DNA of 64,000 nt from Desulfovibrio sp. (GTDB lineage: Bacteria; Desulfobacterota; Desulfovibrionia; Desulfovibrionales; Desulfovibrionaceae), in contig NZ_JAHZAA010000003.1 in the NCBI RefSeq assembly GCF_019424165.1, positions 13,473 through 77,472 on the forward strand, written 5' to 3'. Under the pieces are notes generated by a model. It saw nothing but the letters and a program-made list of their open reading frames with translations. It was not told the origin of the DNA and did no database searches. A program made the translations under genes and the position numbers. Positions 1 through 9,164 of this stretch are shown here, one piece after another (within the stretch, counting starts at the first letter, position 1; each line of letters begins with the position of its first letter).

Positions 1-2
1 GG

Positions 3-884
3 ACAGGGCCAGACGGTCATGCCGCCGCGCCCCTCCCCGAGGGCAGCGCTGTGGCCGCCTTCTGTCCCCCCGGCGCCCTGGGCGCGCGCCCGCGCATAGG
101 CTATGTGCGTGATGCCGCCCTGTGGTTTTACTATGAGGAAAATCTGGAAGCCCTGCGCCGGGCCGGGGCAGATCTTGTGCAGCTTTCGCTTCTGGATGCG
201 GAGCACAGGCCTGCCTCGGCAGGGGATGAGCCTGGGGCTTCTTTTGACCTGGCCTGCCGCGCGCCCTGGCCGCAGGTGGATGGCCTGTACCTGGGCGGGG
301 GCTTTCCTGAAGACCATGCAGAGGCGTTAAGCTGCTCGCCGTTGCTGGGGCAACTTGCGGTGTGGGCGGAGCTGGGCATGCCCATATACGCCGAATGTGG
401 CGGCTTTATGGTGCTCTCTCGCGGTATTGAGCGTCAGGAAACAGTGTGGCCCATGAGCGGCATTTTGCCCGTAACTGCTGTTTTTTGTCCGAAACCGCAG
501 GGCCTTGGCTATGTGCGGGGCCGTATTACGGCTCCCAATCCTTTTTTTGCGCCCGGCACAGATCTGCGCGGGCACGAGTTTCATTATTCCCGTTGCCGGT
601 GGGAAGATGCGGACGGCTGGAGTCGCAATTCCGGCCATGCGCACTGGGCCATGCAACTGGACAAGGGGCAGGGCATGGGGCCTCCGCCCGGTTCGCCGTT
701 GCCCCAGAAGGCGGGCAAGGAGTGCGGCGCGCACACGCCGCTTCGGGTGGACGGTCTTGTTTTTCGTAACGTATGGGCTTCATACACCCATATTTTCGCC
801 CCGGCCGCACCGGGATGGGCAGAAAATTTCGTGAACGCGGCCCGCAGCTTTGCCGCACGGAACCGGAGAGAATGCCATGAATAA
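3..884 (+). CDS. cobB: Cobyrinate a,c-diamide synthase, C-terminal part (gene begins before the window)
   Basis: The reading frame is open from the first bases, so the 5' end of the gene lies outside the window. About 290 residues of the glutamine amidotransferase half are visible. The family uses glutamine and ATP to amidate the a and c carboxylates of cobyrinate (or hydrogenobyrinate) in corrinoid synthesis in the cytosol. The nucleophile motif AECGGFM and the late His in SYTHIF are present, with GGGFPE and GHEFHYS between them, as in CobB/CobQ class I amidotransferases. The stop overlaps the start of the next gene by 8 bases, so the two are probably co-transcribed. A second corrinoid gene, cobS, lies 4.5 kb downstream on the other strand. 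An internal GTG at 51 is not a likely start, because the frame continues upstream of it. Confidence 0.9.
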   Translation, partial: TGPDGHAAAPLPEGSAVAAFCPPGALGARPRIGYVRDAALWFYYEENLEALRRAGADLVQLSLLDAEHRPASAGDEPGASFDLACRAPWPQVDGLYLGGGFPEDHAEALSCSPLLGQLAVWAELGMPIYAECGGFMVLSRGIERQETVWPMSGILPVTAVFCPKPQGLGYVRGRITAPNPFFAPGTDLRGHEFHYSRCRWEDADGWSRNSGHAHWAMQLDKGQGMGPPPGSPLPQKAGKECGAHTPLRVDGLVFRNVWASYTHIFAPAAPGWAENFVNAARSFAARNRRECHE

Positions 885-2112
885 CGCTAAAGTCTCCATC
901 ATTATTCCCGTCTGGAATCTCTGGAACATGACGGCCGCCTGTCTGCGCTCCCTGGCCATGCACACACGGGAGGAGAATGTGGAAATAGTGGTGGTGGACA
1001 ACGGCTCTACCGATGCCACCACCACGGAACTGGAAGCTTTGGGCCGCGCCTTGTGGGGTGCGGCCTTTTGCCCGGTGCGGCTGACCACCAATATGGGATT
1101 TGCCGGAGGGTGCAACGCGGGGGCTGCCGCCGCCACAGGTGACCTGCTGTTTTTTCTTAATAATGACACAACCGTGACCCCGGGCTGGCTGCCGCCCCTG
1201 CGCGAGGCCCTTGGTCGGCAGCGCATGGGCGTCGTTGGACCGCTTTTGCTTTATCCTAACGGAACCATACAGCATTGCGGCATTTTTTTTACGCCCTTTC
1301 TGCAAGTGGGCCACCTGTATGAGGGCTTTCCCGGCGGGCACCCTGTGCCGCGCAACAAAAGGCCTCTTCAGGCCATAACAGGCGCGGCCATGCTGCTGCG
1401 CAAAGATGTTTTTTGGGAATGCGGCGGCTTTTTTGAAGGCTTTCGCAATGGCTTTGAAGATCTGGACCTCTGTTTTGAGCTGCGCGGCAAAGGGTATGCC
1501 CTGGCAGTGGAAGGGCGCAGCGTCATTGTACACCATACCAGCCAGACCCCGGGCCGTTTTGACCATGATAACGCCAACGGAATGCTGTTCTGCCAACGGC
1601 AGGCACGGCGACTCAGGCCGGATCTGCACATCCTGGCTGCGCTTGACGGCTACGAGTTGCGGCTCGGCCCCAATCTCGGGCACTGGCTTGAATTGCCGGA
1701 AGCGGTGGAAGAAAAGCGCAACGTGGACTTTGACGCGCGATTCACCGCCAATGAAGAGGCCTGCCGGGCAGAGCTGGAGCGTGAACCTTTGTGGCGGGGC
1801 GGCTGGCACCGGTTAATGGATATGCTTGAGGCCCGCGGCGATATGACCGCTGCCCTGCTGAGCGCCACCCGCTGCGCCATGTTTTTGGGCGACGAGGTTT
1901 CGCGCGAAAAACTGCTGCATCTTACAGAGGCCGTGGAAGGGCCGGATTACGCGGCTTCGGTGCGGGCCGGTCTGACCGGCGCTGTGGGAGATGATCTGGC
2001 GAAATCGGCCAAGGCACGGGTACAGCGTGCCCGCCGTGCGGCATACGCCATGGGCGATGTCCTTCTGGCCGAAGTTTTTAATAAATGGCTCTTGCGCTAC
2101 GGCCAGGCATAG
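877..2112 (+). CDS. Family 2 glycosyltransferase
   Basis: This 411-residue protein has an N-terminal GT-A fold typical of GT2 enzymes. It opens with VSIIIPVWN, has DNGSTD at residues 41-46 and a metal-binding NND at 95-97, and contains the rhamnosyltransferase-like NMGFAGGCNAG. Such enzymes transfer a sugar from a nucleotide donor to a polysaccharide, lipid or protein acceptor at the cytoplasmic face of the membrane. The last 130 residues are helical, possibly TPR-like, and may bind the acceptor. I chose ATG 877 because GGAGAG lies just upstream and it overlaps the cobB stop by 8 bases; an ATG at 850 is in frame but has no good ribosome site. Donor and acceptor cannot be deduced. Confidence 0.85.
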   Translation: MNNAKVSIIIPVWNLWNMTAACLRSLAMHTREENVEIVVVDNGSTDATTTELEALGRALWGAAFCPVRLTTNMGFAGGCNAGAAAATGDLLFFLNNDTTVTPGWLPPLREALGRQRMGVVGPLLLYPNGTIQHCGIFFTPFLQVGHLYEGFPGGHPVPRNKRPLQAITGAAMLLRKDVFWECGGFFEGFRNGFEDLDLCFELRGKGYALAVEGRSVIVHHTSQTPGRFDHDNANGMLFCQRQARRLRPDLHILAALDGYELRLGPNLGHWLELPEAVEEKRNVDFDARFTANEEACRAELEREPLWRGGWHRLMDMLEARGDMTAALLSATRCAMFLGDEVSREKLLHLTEAVEGPDYAASVRAGLTGAVGDDLAKSAKARVQRARRAAYAMGDVLLAEVFNKWLLRYGQA

Positions 2113-2572
2113 GCCAGACACTTCCATGCGGTGCTCAAAAAATGCAAAGAAAGCTGTTTTACATCAGGGGCAGACAGTAAATCCAGAAGCCGGCCCTTTT
2201 TCTATGGCCGATCTGCTGTCATAGCCCTTCGTGCTATTGAGATCACTTCTTTTTTTCTTTTCCGGACCTGCGTCCCGCCTGTAATTCATAAAAAACTCCT
2301 CATCTATTTCAATAAGGTGTGTATTTTTTACATTGGCGTAAATGTTTTTGCACAGTATTTTTTTGTTTTAAAAGTATGTGGTTATCGTTGTTGATGGGTG
2401 CAGTATGCCCGAAATTATTGATAGGAGTTATTGACAGCGCCGCTGTATTTCAATATGATATAAGCTATATAAGTTTTTTGCTATAAATATATTGGATATG
2501 CGGTATGAACGTTGAAAGTCATTCTGTCACGTTTTTCCAAAACCCGGTTCCAGACGGCGCACGGGGCCTCCA
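2113..2572. other. AT-rich intergenic stretch
   Basis: These 460 bases are much richer in A and T than the flanking genes. A reading frame at 2131-2394 has no convincing ribosome site and an odd composition, so I do not call it. The right half carries the strong promoter at 2431-2459 and a leader of about 110 bases before the GGDEF gene. Confidence 0.6.
2431..2459 (+). promoter_or_regulatory. Sigma-70 type promoter for the GGDEF gene
   Basis: A perfect -35 box TTGACA (2431-2436) is followed after 17 bases by TATGAT (2454-2459). Transcription would begin near 2466, leaving a leader of about 107 bases before the ATG at 2573. Confidence 0.7.
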
Positions 2573-3904
2573 ATGAAAGCTGTTGATGGGTATTCTGCAG
2601 ATACTTTTCAGATGCCCCCACGCGATGTGGCACTTGCCTGCGGAAGCCGGTTGGACTTCTTGCAGGGTCTGCCGCAGGCTCTTGCGGTGATGCGGGTAGA
2701 CCTGGATATTATGGGCAGACCGCGCGATCTGATGATTGTTTATGGTAATGAAGCTCTTTTTACACTTTTCGGTGCTCCCCGTGAGTGGATGACGGGCGTT
2801 TCGCTTGTTCATTCCTGTATGAAACTGGACAGGAAATGGCTGGAAATATTCTGGAAGACTGCCTATCAGGGGCATGTGCAGGAAATGTCCGGATTCTGGC
2901 CGTCATTGGGCAGGCACCTTGCGGTAACCTGCCATCGGCCACAATACGGCTACTGTACCTGTCTTTTTCAGGATGTTACCGAGCGCGTGCATAAAGAAAA
3001 TGATCTGGTAAAAAGCCGTAACCGGCTTGAAGCCCTGCTGCGCAGTACTGTTGATATGGTTTTTCAGATTGATCCGGTTACAGGGGGTATCACTAATCTC
3101 GACCAGGATATAGTGGCCTGTAGCGGCCTGCTCAAAGCCAGAAGAGTGCCGGAAACCCTTTTGCGGCAAGGTCTTTTGGCCCCAGGGCAGAGCGAGAAAA
3201 TCAACAGTCTGATCAGCCTTGCCCTGCGCGCTGAAAATGACTGTACCTGCGAGGTGCGCGCACGGCTCAAGGCCGGTGCTCCCTATACCTGGCACAGCCT
3301 GACTGTTGTGGGGTACAGCGACCCGTGTTCCAAAGAACTTGGCATTATAGGCGTTCTTAAAGATGTGCATGCCAGCATCAAGGAAAGGGATGCCCTGGTG
3401 CGCCGGGCGGAAAAAGATCCTCTTTGCGGCATTTATAACAGGGCTGCCGGCGAAAACCTTGTTGCCGCAAGGTTGAGCGGAGCGGACGAAACCTGTCACA
3501 GCGCGGCCCTGCTTGTTTTTGATCTGGATAATTTCAAGGCAATTAATGACACGACCGGGCATGCGGCGGGTGATGCGGTGCTGAAGGCTTTTGCCGTTCT
3601 GCTGGGCCAGTGCTTTCGTAAAGATGATATTGTTTTTCGGTTTGGCGGCGATGAATTTGCCGTTTTTGTGCAGAATATGCCGCAGGAAAGAATCGTCCGG
3701 GTCAGTAAAACTATTACGGCAAGGCTGGAAGAGCCACTTGTTGACGGCGTGCGCGTGGGCGTGTGCATTGGGGTGGCCTACAGCCGGTCTGGCCGTCACA
3801 ACTATGAAGAACTTTATAAAATGGCCGATAAGGCTTTGTACAATGCCAAAGAAGGCGGCAAGGGACAGACTGCGGTTCTTTGTTTGCATGGCAGCGGAGC
3901 CTGA
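2573..3904 (+). CDS. PAS-PAS-GGDEF diguanylate cyclase
   Basis: This 443-residue protein has two PAS-like sensor regions (about 30-135 and 150-260) and a C-terminal GGDEF domain (about 275-435). The intact catalytic motif GGDEF is at residues 358-362. An RxxD sequence (RKDD) sits exactly five residues before it, the position of the product-inhibition I-site. It should therefore make cyclic di-GMP from two GTP and be feedback-inhibited. No membrane segment is visible, so sensing is probably cytoplasmic; the ligand is unknown. A stop codon in frame at about 2513 limits the start to ATG 2573, whose ribosome site is weak. It is a single gene with its own promoter. Confidence 0.88.
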   Translation: MKAVDGYSADTFQMPPRDVALACGSRLDFLQGLPQALAVMRVDLDIMGRPRDLMIVYGNEALFTLFGAPREWMTGVSLVHSCMKLDRKWLEIFWKTAYQGHVQEMSGFWPSLGRHLAVTCHRPQYGYCTCLFQDVTERVHKENDLVKSRNRLEALLRSTVDMVFQIDPVTGGITNLDQDIVACSGLLKARRVPETLLRQGLLAPGQSEKINSLISLALRAENDCTCEVRARLKAGAPYTWHSLTVVGYSDPCSKELGIIGVLKDVHASIKERDALVRRAEKDPLCGIYNRAAGENLVAARLSGADETCHSAALLVFDLDNFKAINDTTGHAAGDAVLKAFAVLLGQCFRKDDIVFRFGGDEFAVFVQNMPQERIVRVSKTITARLEEPLVDGVRVGVCIGVAYSRSGRHNYEELYKMADKALYNAKEGGKGQTAVLCLHGSGA

Positions 3905-4134
3905 TGGGCTGTCTGGTGAGCTGGCCTGATGCACCGGGTAGCTTCCGGCGGTGCAAAGGCATACTGTTTTAAAAGCGCTTTGCCGCGCATCAAGGATTTG
4001 TGCGTCGTGGGTGTGTTCGTGAGAAAGAGTGTCGTTGAGCGCCATTGTGCTGCATTTCGTGGCATGCAGCGTAGGCAGCCACGGCCATAGCCGCATTGCG
4101 GTCAATTATCGCGGAATGCAGGACGTACAAAAAA

Positions 4135-4172
4135 GAGGGCTGTCAGTAGTGGGGCAGCCCTCACTTTTTTGT
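4135..4172 (+). terminator. Rho-independent terminator after the GGDEF gene
   Basis: GAGGGCTG (4135-4142) pairs with CAGCCCTC (4155-4162) and is followed by ACTTTTTTG. It lies about 230 bases after the stop codon at 3904. Confidence 0.7.
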
Positions 4173-4284
4173 CGAAAGCCTTTCCCGGCACTCTGGAGGC
4201 ACTTGCAAAAATACAGTGCCAGGACGCGCCGGAAGGGCTCGTCTGAAGTTGCGTTCAGCCTTCGGGCAAGTCCGGAGGTCATGA

Positions 4285-4340
4285 ACAAACGCCCGCCCCA
4301 AAGTCTCGTGCGTTCTTGCACGGGCAGGGCGGGCGTTTGT
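4285..4340. repeat. Perfect 14-bp inverted repeat with a nested hairpin
   Basis: ACAAACGCCCGCCC (4285-4298) is exactly complementary to 4327-4340. The loop holds a second hairpin, CGTGC/GCACG. No good T-run follows on either strand, so terminator activity is uncertain. The gene-free span 3905-4565 holds only this and the terminator at 4135. Confidence 0.6.
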
Positions 4341-4565
4341 ACGTTTTGAGAATCTGTGCCTTCACAATCCAATCTGCTGAAGTGGGCTGACAGCGAAAAT
4401 GCTTGTCTGCCCTGCGCGAGTTTTTATAAAAAATCGCGCTACGGAGTTGCCAAAGCGTACCCGGCTTGCCGGGCGCACTGGCTTCGACCCGCACAGCGAA
4501 AGAAGTTGCGGGCTATGACGACAAGGATGGCCCACTGCTGCACAGGCGCTTCACCGTGCAAAGCG

Positions 4566-5144
4566 CTAGAAGCGCCCGATGATCAAATCGTCCAGGGTTC
4601 TTTTGGGAACATGATGAACCTCTTGGGCATCGCGCCAATAGGCCGTGTTACCGTCCGCGGGCAGCGGAGCTACCGCACGTGTTTCTTTGGCTGCGCCCAG
4701 GCCGAGCACCAGTGCGGGCTTGAGGTCTGCCGGGGCCTGCAAGAGCGCGGGTACGGCCTGATGATCAAAAGATTTGATGATGCAGCAGCCCCAGTCACGG
4801 CTGGTGGCAGCCAGTTGAATGGTCTGCGCGGCAATGCCCACGTCATAGAACGTCAGCTCCGTGCCGCCCTGCGGCATGAAAATGGTGATAAAGCCTGTGG
4901 GCTGTTCGCCGGGGTGCGGTCCGCCCCAGTCTTTGAGCGCGCCTGCCCAGCGGGTAAGAGCGAAGAGCTTTTTGCAGGTATCGCCCTGGGCTACAAGGCT
5001 GAACCGCAGGTCCTGGGCATTTCTGGCCGAGGGCGCCAGTCTGGCGCAATCCACAAGCCATTCCAGATCGGTAACGGTCAGCGGCCGGTCTTCTACAAAC
5101 CGGCGGCAGGTACGCGCTTTTTCAGCTAATTTTCTGAAATCCAT
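4566..5144 (-). CDS. Nitroreductase-family protein
   Basis: This is a 192-residue flavin (FMN) nitroreductase fold. The N-terminus has TCRRFVEDRPL and the APSARNAQDLRF segment that binds FMN phosphate in this family. The middle has YDVGIAAQTIQLAA and the family-like DWGCCIIKSFD. Such enzymes pass electrons from NAD(P)H to nitro compounds, quinones or other acceptors in the cytosol; the true substrate cannot be read. The ATG at 5144 follows a full AAGGAGG at 5150-5156, so the longer in-frame extension to 5237 is not used. The gene appears monocistronic. Confidence 0.82.
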   Translation of the reverse strand: MDFRKLAEKARTCRRFVEDRPLTVTDLEWLVDCARLAPSARNAQDLRFSLVAQGDTCKKLFALTRWAGALKDWGGPHPGEQPTGFITIFMPQGGTELTFYDVGIAAQTIQLAATSRDWGCCIIKSFDHQAVPALLQAPADLKPALVLGLGAAKETRAVAPLPADGNTAYWRDAQEVHHVPKRTLDDLIIGRF

Positions 5145-5322
5145 GGGGTCCTCCTTGCTTGTCCTGGCAAATGCACAGGCGCGGTCCAGAATATTCTTTT
5201 TGAGAAGAGATGTTCCCAAATTTTTCAAGCCGTGCATTCCGGTGTCCGGCAGCGCAGGCGCAGCGCCTTTGTGGCGGAAGGCCGCCGCGCAGCCGTCAGG
5301 GCTGCGTTACTGCACGGGCTTT

Positions 5323-6126
5323 CTATACTGTTGCCAGCAGAAACCACAACTGGCCCCATTGTATGGCAGCGCCCAGAAAATCGCCGTTAACACCGCCCCG
5401 GTCACGGGCCAGAGCCGCCATGCGGCGGATGAGAACATACTGCCCACAGAGCGTCAACGGAACTTGCCACAAGGCCACCTGCCCCGCAAAAAACATCAGA
5501 CATAACAACAACAGTGCTCCCAGCGCGTAGCCTCGCGCCAGAGCCGGACTGGCTCCGGCACAGGTGAGCCCGCCCAGTGACTGTGGTTCGCGCGGCTCGG
5601 CAGATGCGGCCAGCCAGAGTGCGCAGGCCCGGCCCCAGGCAGGGGCTGCCACCAGGCAGAGCCATTGCCCGGCATGTATATGCCAGCACAGTGCCAGCCA
5701 CATGCCACCAAAGGCCAGCAAAAGGTGCAAGGCTCCAAAAGCGCCCAAGCGGCTGTCGCGCAGGATGCTCCAAAAGCGGTCGTCCCGCGCACCGCTGCCA
5801 CAGGCATCGCCAAGATCCGCCAGGCCGTCCCAGTGCAGGCCCCGCGTGGCCCATACTTCAAGCCCCATCCATGACCAGGCCGCAAGGGCGGCGCACAGCA
5901 CAAGGCTGGCCTGAGGGGACTGGCACAGCAGAAAATATAAAAAAAAGCAGGGCAGGGTCAGCGTGAGGCCAATGCACAATCCGGCCGGGCCGTAAAAAGG
6001 CAGGCATCGGCCAAGGTCGTGTCCTGTGCAGTCACGACGGGGAGGCACCAAGCGGGTTAAAAAGGCCAGGGCGTCATAACAACGGCCTGGCCAGGACAAG
6101 CGACATATGTGCGGGTGCAAGGCCAA
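5323..6126 (-). CDS. cobS: Adenosylcobinamide-GDP ribazoletransferase (cobalamin synthase)
   Basis: This polytopic membrane protein of about 267 residues joins adenosylcobinamide-GDP to alpha-ribazole, the last assembly step of the cobalamin nucleotide loop. The family motifs HWDGLADLGDA (about residue 98) and GGVNGDFLGA near the C-terminus, with acidic residues that bind Mg, are intact. Long hydrophobic helices lie between them. The gene begins 4 bases after the rex stop, so the two are co-transcribed. The start is unsure: TTG at 6126 gives the annotated protein, but the conserved region starts only at about DALAFLTRL, and internal TTG codons are possible. It forms a corrinoid theme with cobB at the window start. 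Confidence 0.88.
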   Translation of the reverse strand: MALHPHICRLSWPGRCYDALAFLTRLVPPRRDCTGHDLGRCLPFYGPAGLCIGLTLTLPCFFLYFLLCQSPQASLVLCAALAAWSWMGLEVWATRGLHWDGLADLGDACGSGARDDRFWSILRDSRLGAFGALHLLLAFGGMWLALCWHIHAGQWLCLVAAPAWGRACALWLAASAEPREPQSLGGLTCAGASPALARGYALGALLLLCLMFFAGQVALWQVPLTLCGQYVLIRRMAALARDRGGVNGDFLGAAIQWGQLWFLLATV

Positions 6127-6130
6127 AACC

Positions 6131-6772
6131 CTAGCGGGTCATGGGGTGATTGAAGGCCAGAGCATAAAGATGGTGGAAAAAGTCCACATATTCCACGTTG
6201 ATACGCTCGGGAACCTTGATGCGTGCGGGCGCGAAGTTCAGTATGGAGGTAATGCCCGCGTCCATGAGGTGCTGGGCCGCCCGCTGCGCCCTTTCCGGCG
6301 GGGTGGTGATGATGCCGATCTCGATATTCAGGTCAGACACCATATCCTTGAGGTCGCGGGTGCAGTGCACTTCAAGGCCGTGGACAATTTCACCTATCTT
6401 GAAGGGGTCGCAGTCGAATATGGCCACGATGTTGAAGCCGCGGGCGCGGAATTCACCGTGGTTAAGGATGGCCTTGCCGAGGTTGCCGACACCGATCAGG
6501 GCCATACGCCATTCGCGGTCAACACCAAGAGAAGAGGTGATGGCGGCGATAAGAGATTTTACATGGTAGCCGACCCCGCGAATGCCAAACTCGCCAAAGT
6601 AGGCAAGGTCTTTGCGCACCTGCGAACCGTTGACCCCGCAAGCCTCAGCCAGGGGGTTGGAGGAGATGACCTCCACATTGTCGCGGGAGAAGTTCTCCAG
6701 CACCTGTACGTATGTGGCGAGGCGCTGGATGGTGGCGCGGGGAATGTGTTTGCTTTTGGGTTGGTTAGCCAT
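6131..6772 (-). CDS. rex: Redox-sensing transcriptional repressor Rex
   Basis: This 213-residue protein has an N-terminal winged helix (about 1-80, with VNGSQVRKDLAYFG as the recognition region) and a Rossmann domain with GVGNLG at about residue 93. The C-terminal swapped helix ends in FFHHLYALAFNHP. Rex dimers bind operators of TTGTGA type when NADH is low and release them when NADH rises. The ATG at 6772 matches the usual family N-terminus (MANQPKSKHIP); the reading frame extends further upstream without a better start. It is followed immediately by cobS. A Rex-like palindrome lies 3.5 kb away, in front of the ATP synthase genes. Confidence 0.93.
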   Translation of the reverse strand: MANQPKSKHIPRATIQRLATYVQVLENFSRDNVEVISSNPLAEACGVNGSQVRKDLAYFGEFGIRGVGYHVKSLIAAITSSLGVDREWRMALIGVGNLGKAILNHGEFRARGFNIVAIFDCDPFKIGEIVHGLEVHCTRDLKDMVSDLNIEIGIITTPPERAQRAAQHLMDAGITSILNFAPARIKVPERINVEYVDFFHHLYALAFNHPMTR

Positions 6773-7950
6773 AGAAGTACCTTTTGAAAGCCGCGAGCTT
6801 GTCAACGGGAAGATGTCGTCTCGTGAAATAAAGTGTCTATCAAAAACCAGCAAATGTGCAAGCCGGGCTGCTTTTGTCAATGGTTACTGCCAAGAGCATC
6901 TGAAATATACGTAATCCTATGCTCTGGCAATGTCACGCTCAACTTAGCGCTATTGGGTTGCATGCACAACCATTGACGATGGTTGCCCCCCAGTGTGATA
7001 GTAACAAGATAGCCAACATGCCGCATGAACTTTGTTTTGTATTTTTTTTGTTGTTATAAAAGCATGTTACAGCTTGTTCCTTTTGGGTTGTGGGCGTTTG
7101 CCGCAGGTTGGGGCAGCCAATACGCGCGCATGTTACAAAAAGAATTTTTCGTGATCAAAATGCTACTATAAAAGGGTACAAAGGTTAAGCCCCAAGCTCC
7201 AGAATATGTTCCGGGCAGCAAAAAAGGCTAATATTCTAAAAATGCATCGGTTTTTATACGGATTGGGCATGTGGGGTTCAGTTGGTCATGTTTTTGTCCG
7301 CACAGGTTCGTCTGTTTCGTCATTATTTTCTCAATGCTGTTCCAGGCTGGGCAGGTTGCGGGCAGTGCAGGTTTGCTGTCGCGCTAAATATCTTTTGTAA
7401 AAACATCTCGCACGTAAAAATATGTGCTGCTGCCCGCTGGCTGGGCCAGCGCCTGGCAATGGCTTTTGCCCTGCCCCGTGGGAGGAGTTTCAGGGCGGCT
7501 TTACCGGTCAATCATGCCACTATGCTTTTTAGCTGAAGGAACGCACAGCCGCGCCGGATTTTCAGCCGCCTGCAAACAGGCGCATAGGCGGGGAAATAGC
7601 GGACTGATGCACTGTCTGGCGGCATAGCAGGCGCTACCCGGTCTTTTCCGGTAAGGCCGTTCTTTGTTGGCGCCGTGTTTTGTGTATTGGCGAGTATCTT
7701 TTGATGCGGCGCTTCCTCCCCGGATGTTATTTTGTGGGATAAATGGAAGCGCTGGCTGGCGGATTTTACGACAGTGGAGAAAAGGCGGCGCAACGTCTGC
7801 ACGCTGCTTTTGGGCGGGCCGCGAACAGGCTATGGAAACTCAGGGAGTATGAGCGGCTCGCGCAGCATTCATGTTTTATATTGCGCTGCGTTGTGTATAT
7901 GGGGCGAAGGCAGAAGGTAAAAGCAATTGAAACGGGGAAAAAGCGGAAAT
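6773..7950. other. Long gene-free stretch upstream of rex
   Basis: Almost 1.2 kb separates the rex start from the atpE terminator. Only short frames without ribosome sites occur. 6773-7250 is AT-rich and probably holds the rex promoter and the palindrome at 6967-6985. The part from about 7520 to 7940 is GC-richer and could be a decayed gene or an untranslated RNA; I see no match to RNase P, tmRNA or SRP RNA signatures. Confidence 0.5.
6967..6985. promoter_or_regulatory. Palindrome upstream of rex, possible operator
   Basis: CAACCAT (6967-6973) and ATGGTTG (6979-6985) are exact inverted copies around a 5-base centre, about 200 bases upstream of the rex start. It does not match the Rex consensus, so the binding protein is unknown. 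Confidence 0.35.
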
Positions 7951-7978
7951 AAAAAAGGAGGCCGAAGCCTCCTTTTTT
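7951..7978 (-). terminator. Terminator of the atpZIBE operon (works on both strands)
   Basis: GGAGGC (7957-7962) pairs with GCCTCC (7967-7972). Six A lie before it and six T after it, so it is a classic intrinsic terminator in both directions. It lies 20 bases past the atpE stop. Confidence 0.9.
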
Positions 7979-7998
7979 GTGTCAAAACTTGTCCGGCC

Positions 7999-8322
7999 TT
8001 ACGCGTAGGGGTTGGCGTACAGCAGAATGAAGCTGATAACCAGGGCGTAAATGGCCAGGGATTCGATAAAGGCAAAGGCCAAAATCATGGTACCGGTGAT
8101 CTTGCCGCTCACGTCAGGGTTGCGGGCAACGCCTTCGCAGGCGCCCTTCAGGCCAAGGCCCATGCCGATACCGCAACCGAAGGCGGCAATGCCGATGCCA
8201 AGGGCGGCGGCCAGGCAGGTGTAGCCAAGGGCCGAGGCGTCAAGCTGGTTGGCAGCAAAAGCCATGGTGGCCATACCCAGAAGAGCCACGGTATTCAGGG
8301 CGATCATCAGAAGTTTACGCAT
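7999..8322 (-). CDS. atpE: ATP synthase F0 subunit c, with N-terminal leader
   Basis: This is the 107-residue proteolipid that forms the rotor ring of F0. A signal-like segment of 23 residues (MRKLLMIALN... to MAFA) precedes the two usual helices. The glycine-rich first helix (GIGIAAFGCGIGMG), the polar loop ARNPD and the ion-binding Glu in FIESLAIY are all present. In sodium-type rings a Gln sits in the first helix; here that position appears to be Met (GIGMG), which argues for proton use. ATG 8322 follows AAGGAG and is the only start that leaves the normal family N-terminus. The last gene before the operon terminator. Confidence 0.93.
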   Translation of the reverse strand: MRKLLMIALNTVALLGMATMAFAANQLDASALGYTCLAAALGIGIAAFGCGIGMGLGLKGACEGVARNPDVSGKITGTMILAFAFIESLAIYALVISFILLYANPYA

Positions 8323-8459
8323 GAGACACTCCTTGCACTGTTGTATTGTTGGGTCATTACGACCATTCCCCACGTATAGAGTGCCTGTTTTACGTCCGGC
8401 AGGAGACGCCGCCGGGTTGCCTCCGGCGGGGGAGGGCGGCAGGGCCGCCCGTGGCAAGG

Positions 8460-9164
8460 CTAGTGTTCGGGAGCCTCAAGAGCGCCTTTGATGTAGAACA
8501 TGGTCAGCATGAAGAACACGAAAGCCTGCATGGTCTTACCCAGAAGGAACAGCGCGTAGATGGGCAGTGTTCCCAGAATGGGCGCCATGATAAAAAACAG
8601 CACCATAACGATTTCTTCGCCCCGGATGTTACCGAAAAGACGGAGTGAAAGCGAAACCGGGCGGGAAAGATGCGACACCACTTCAAGCGGGAACATCAGC
8701 GGGATAAGAAACTTGGAAGGCCCGGTAAAATGGTGGATGTAGTGCGTTTTCCAGCGAATAAGGCCCACCGCGTTGTAAAACACCAGCACAAAGAGGGCCA
8801 TACAGACCGTGGTGTTGAGGTTGGCGGTAGGCGCGTCGAAGCCGGGCACAAGGCCCATGAGGTTCATGCCGAAAATGTAAATGAAAATGCCCGCCAGCAG
8901 GGGAACGAACTTACGCCCGTTCTCACCCATGGTGGAAACGATAAAGTTTTCGATGGTGTCTACCATGGCCTCAAAAAAGTTCTGCAAGCCGCCCGGCACC
9001 AGCGTCAGGCGTCTTCGCAGGACCCAGGCCACAGCAAACAGAATGGCCATGCAGACCCAGGAGTAGAATACATGTTTGAATTCCACCACCTGTCCACCGA
9101 TGGTGATTTCGTCCATGCCCATAAATGTGGAGAGCAATACCGGATGCGGCAAACCACCTGCCAT
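8460..9164 (-). CDS. atpB: ATP synthase F0 subunit a
   Basis: This 234-residue membrane subunit forms the ion half-channels next to the c-ring. The essential Arg lies in the conserved [14 protein letters not shown] segment of the fourth helix region, and the last helices contain [13 protein letters not shown]. Five or six membrane segments are visible. Two ATGs occur close together; the second (9164) has AGGAGG at a proper 8-base distance, whereas the first (in another frame) sits only one base from it. It is followed by atpE 137 bases downstream. A 290-base gap without a gene separates it from atpI. Confidence 0.94.

Noticed and set aside
526..1809. 427-codon frame on the minus strand
   Set aside because: It lies opposite cobB and the glycosyltransferase gene, has no family sequence, and is a shadow of their GC-rich codons.
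2131..2394. 87-codon frame after the glycosyltransferase gene
   Set aside because: No ribosome site, odd composition, and it overlaps AT-rich regulatory DNA.
2903..4105. 400-codon frame on the minus strand opposite the GGDEF gene
   Set aside because: It has no recognisable domain; the plus strand carries intact PAS and GGDEF motifs.
6986..7020. Rex site near 6990-7012 upstream of rex
   Set aside because: TTGTTA and TCACA halves are present on the minus strand but their spacing (3 bases) does not fit the Rex operator.
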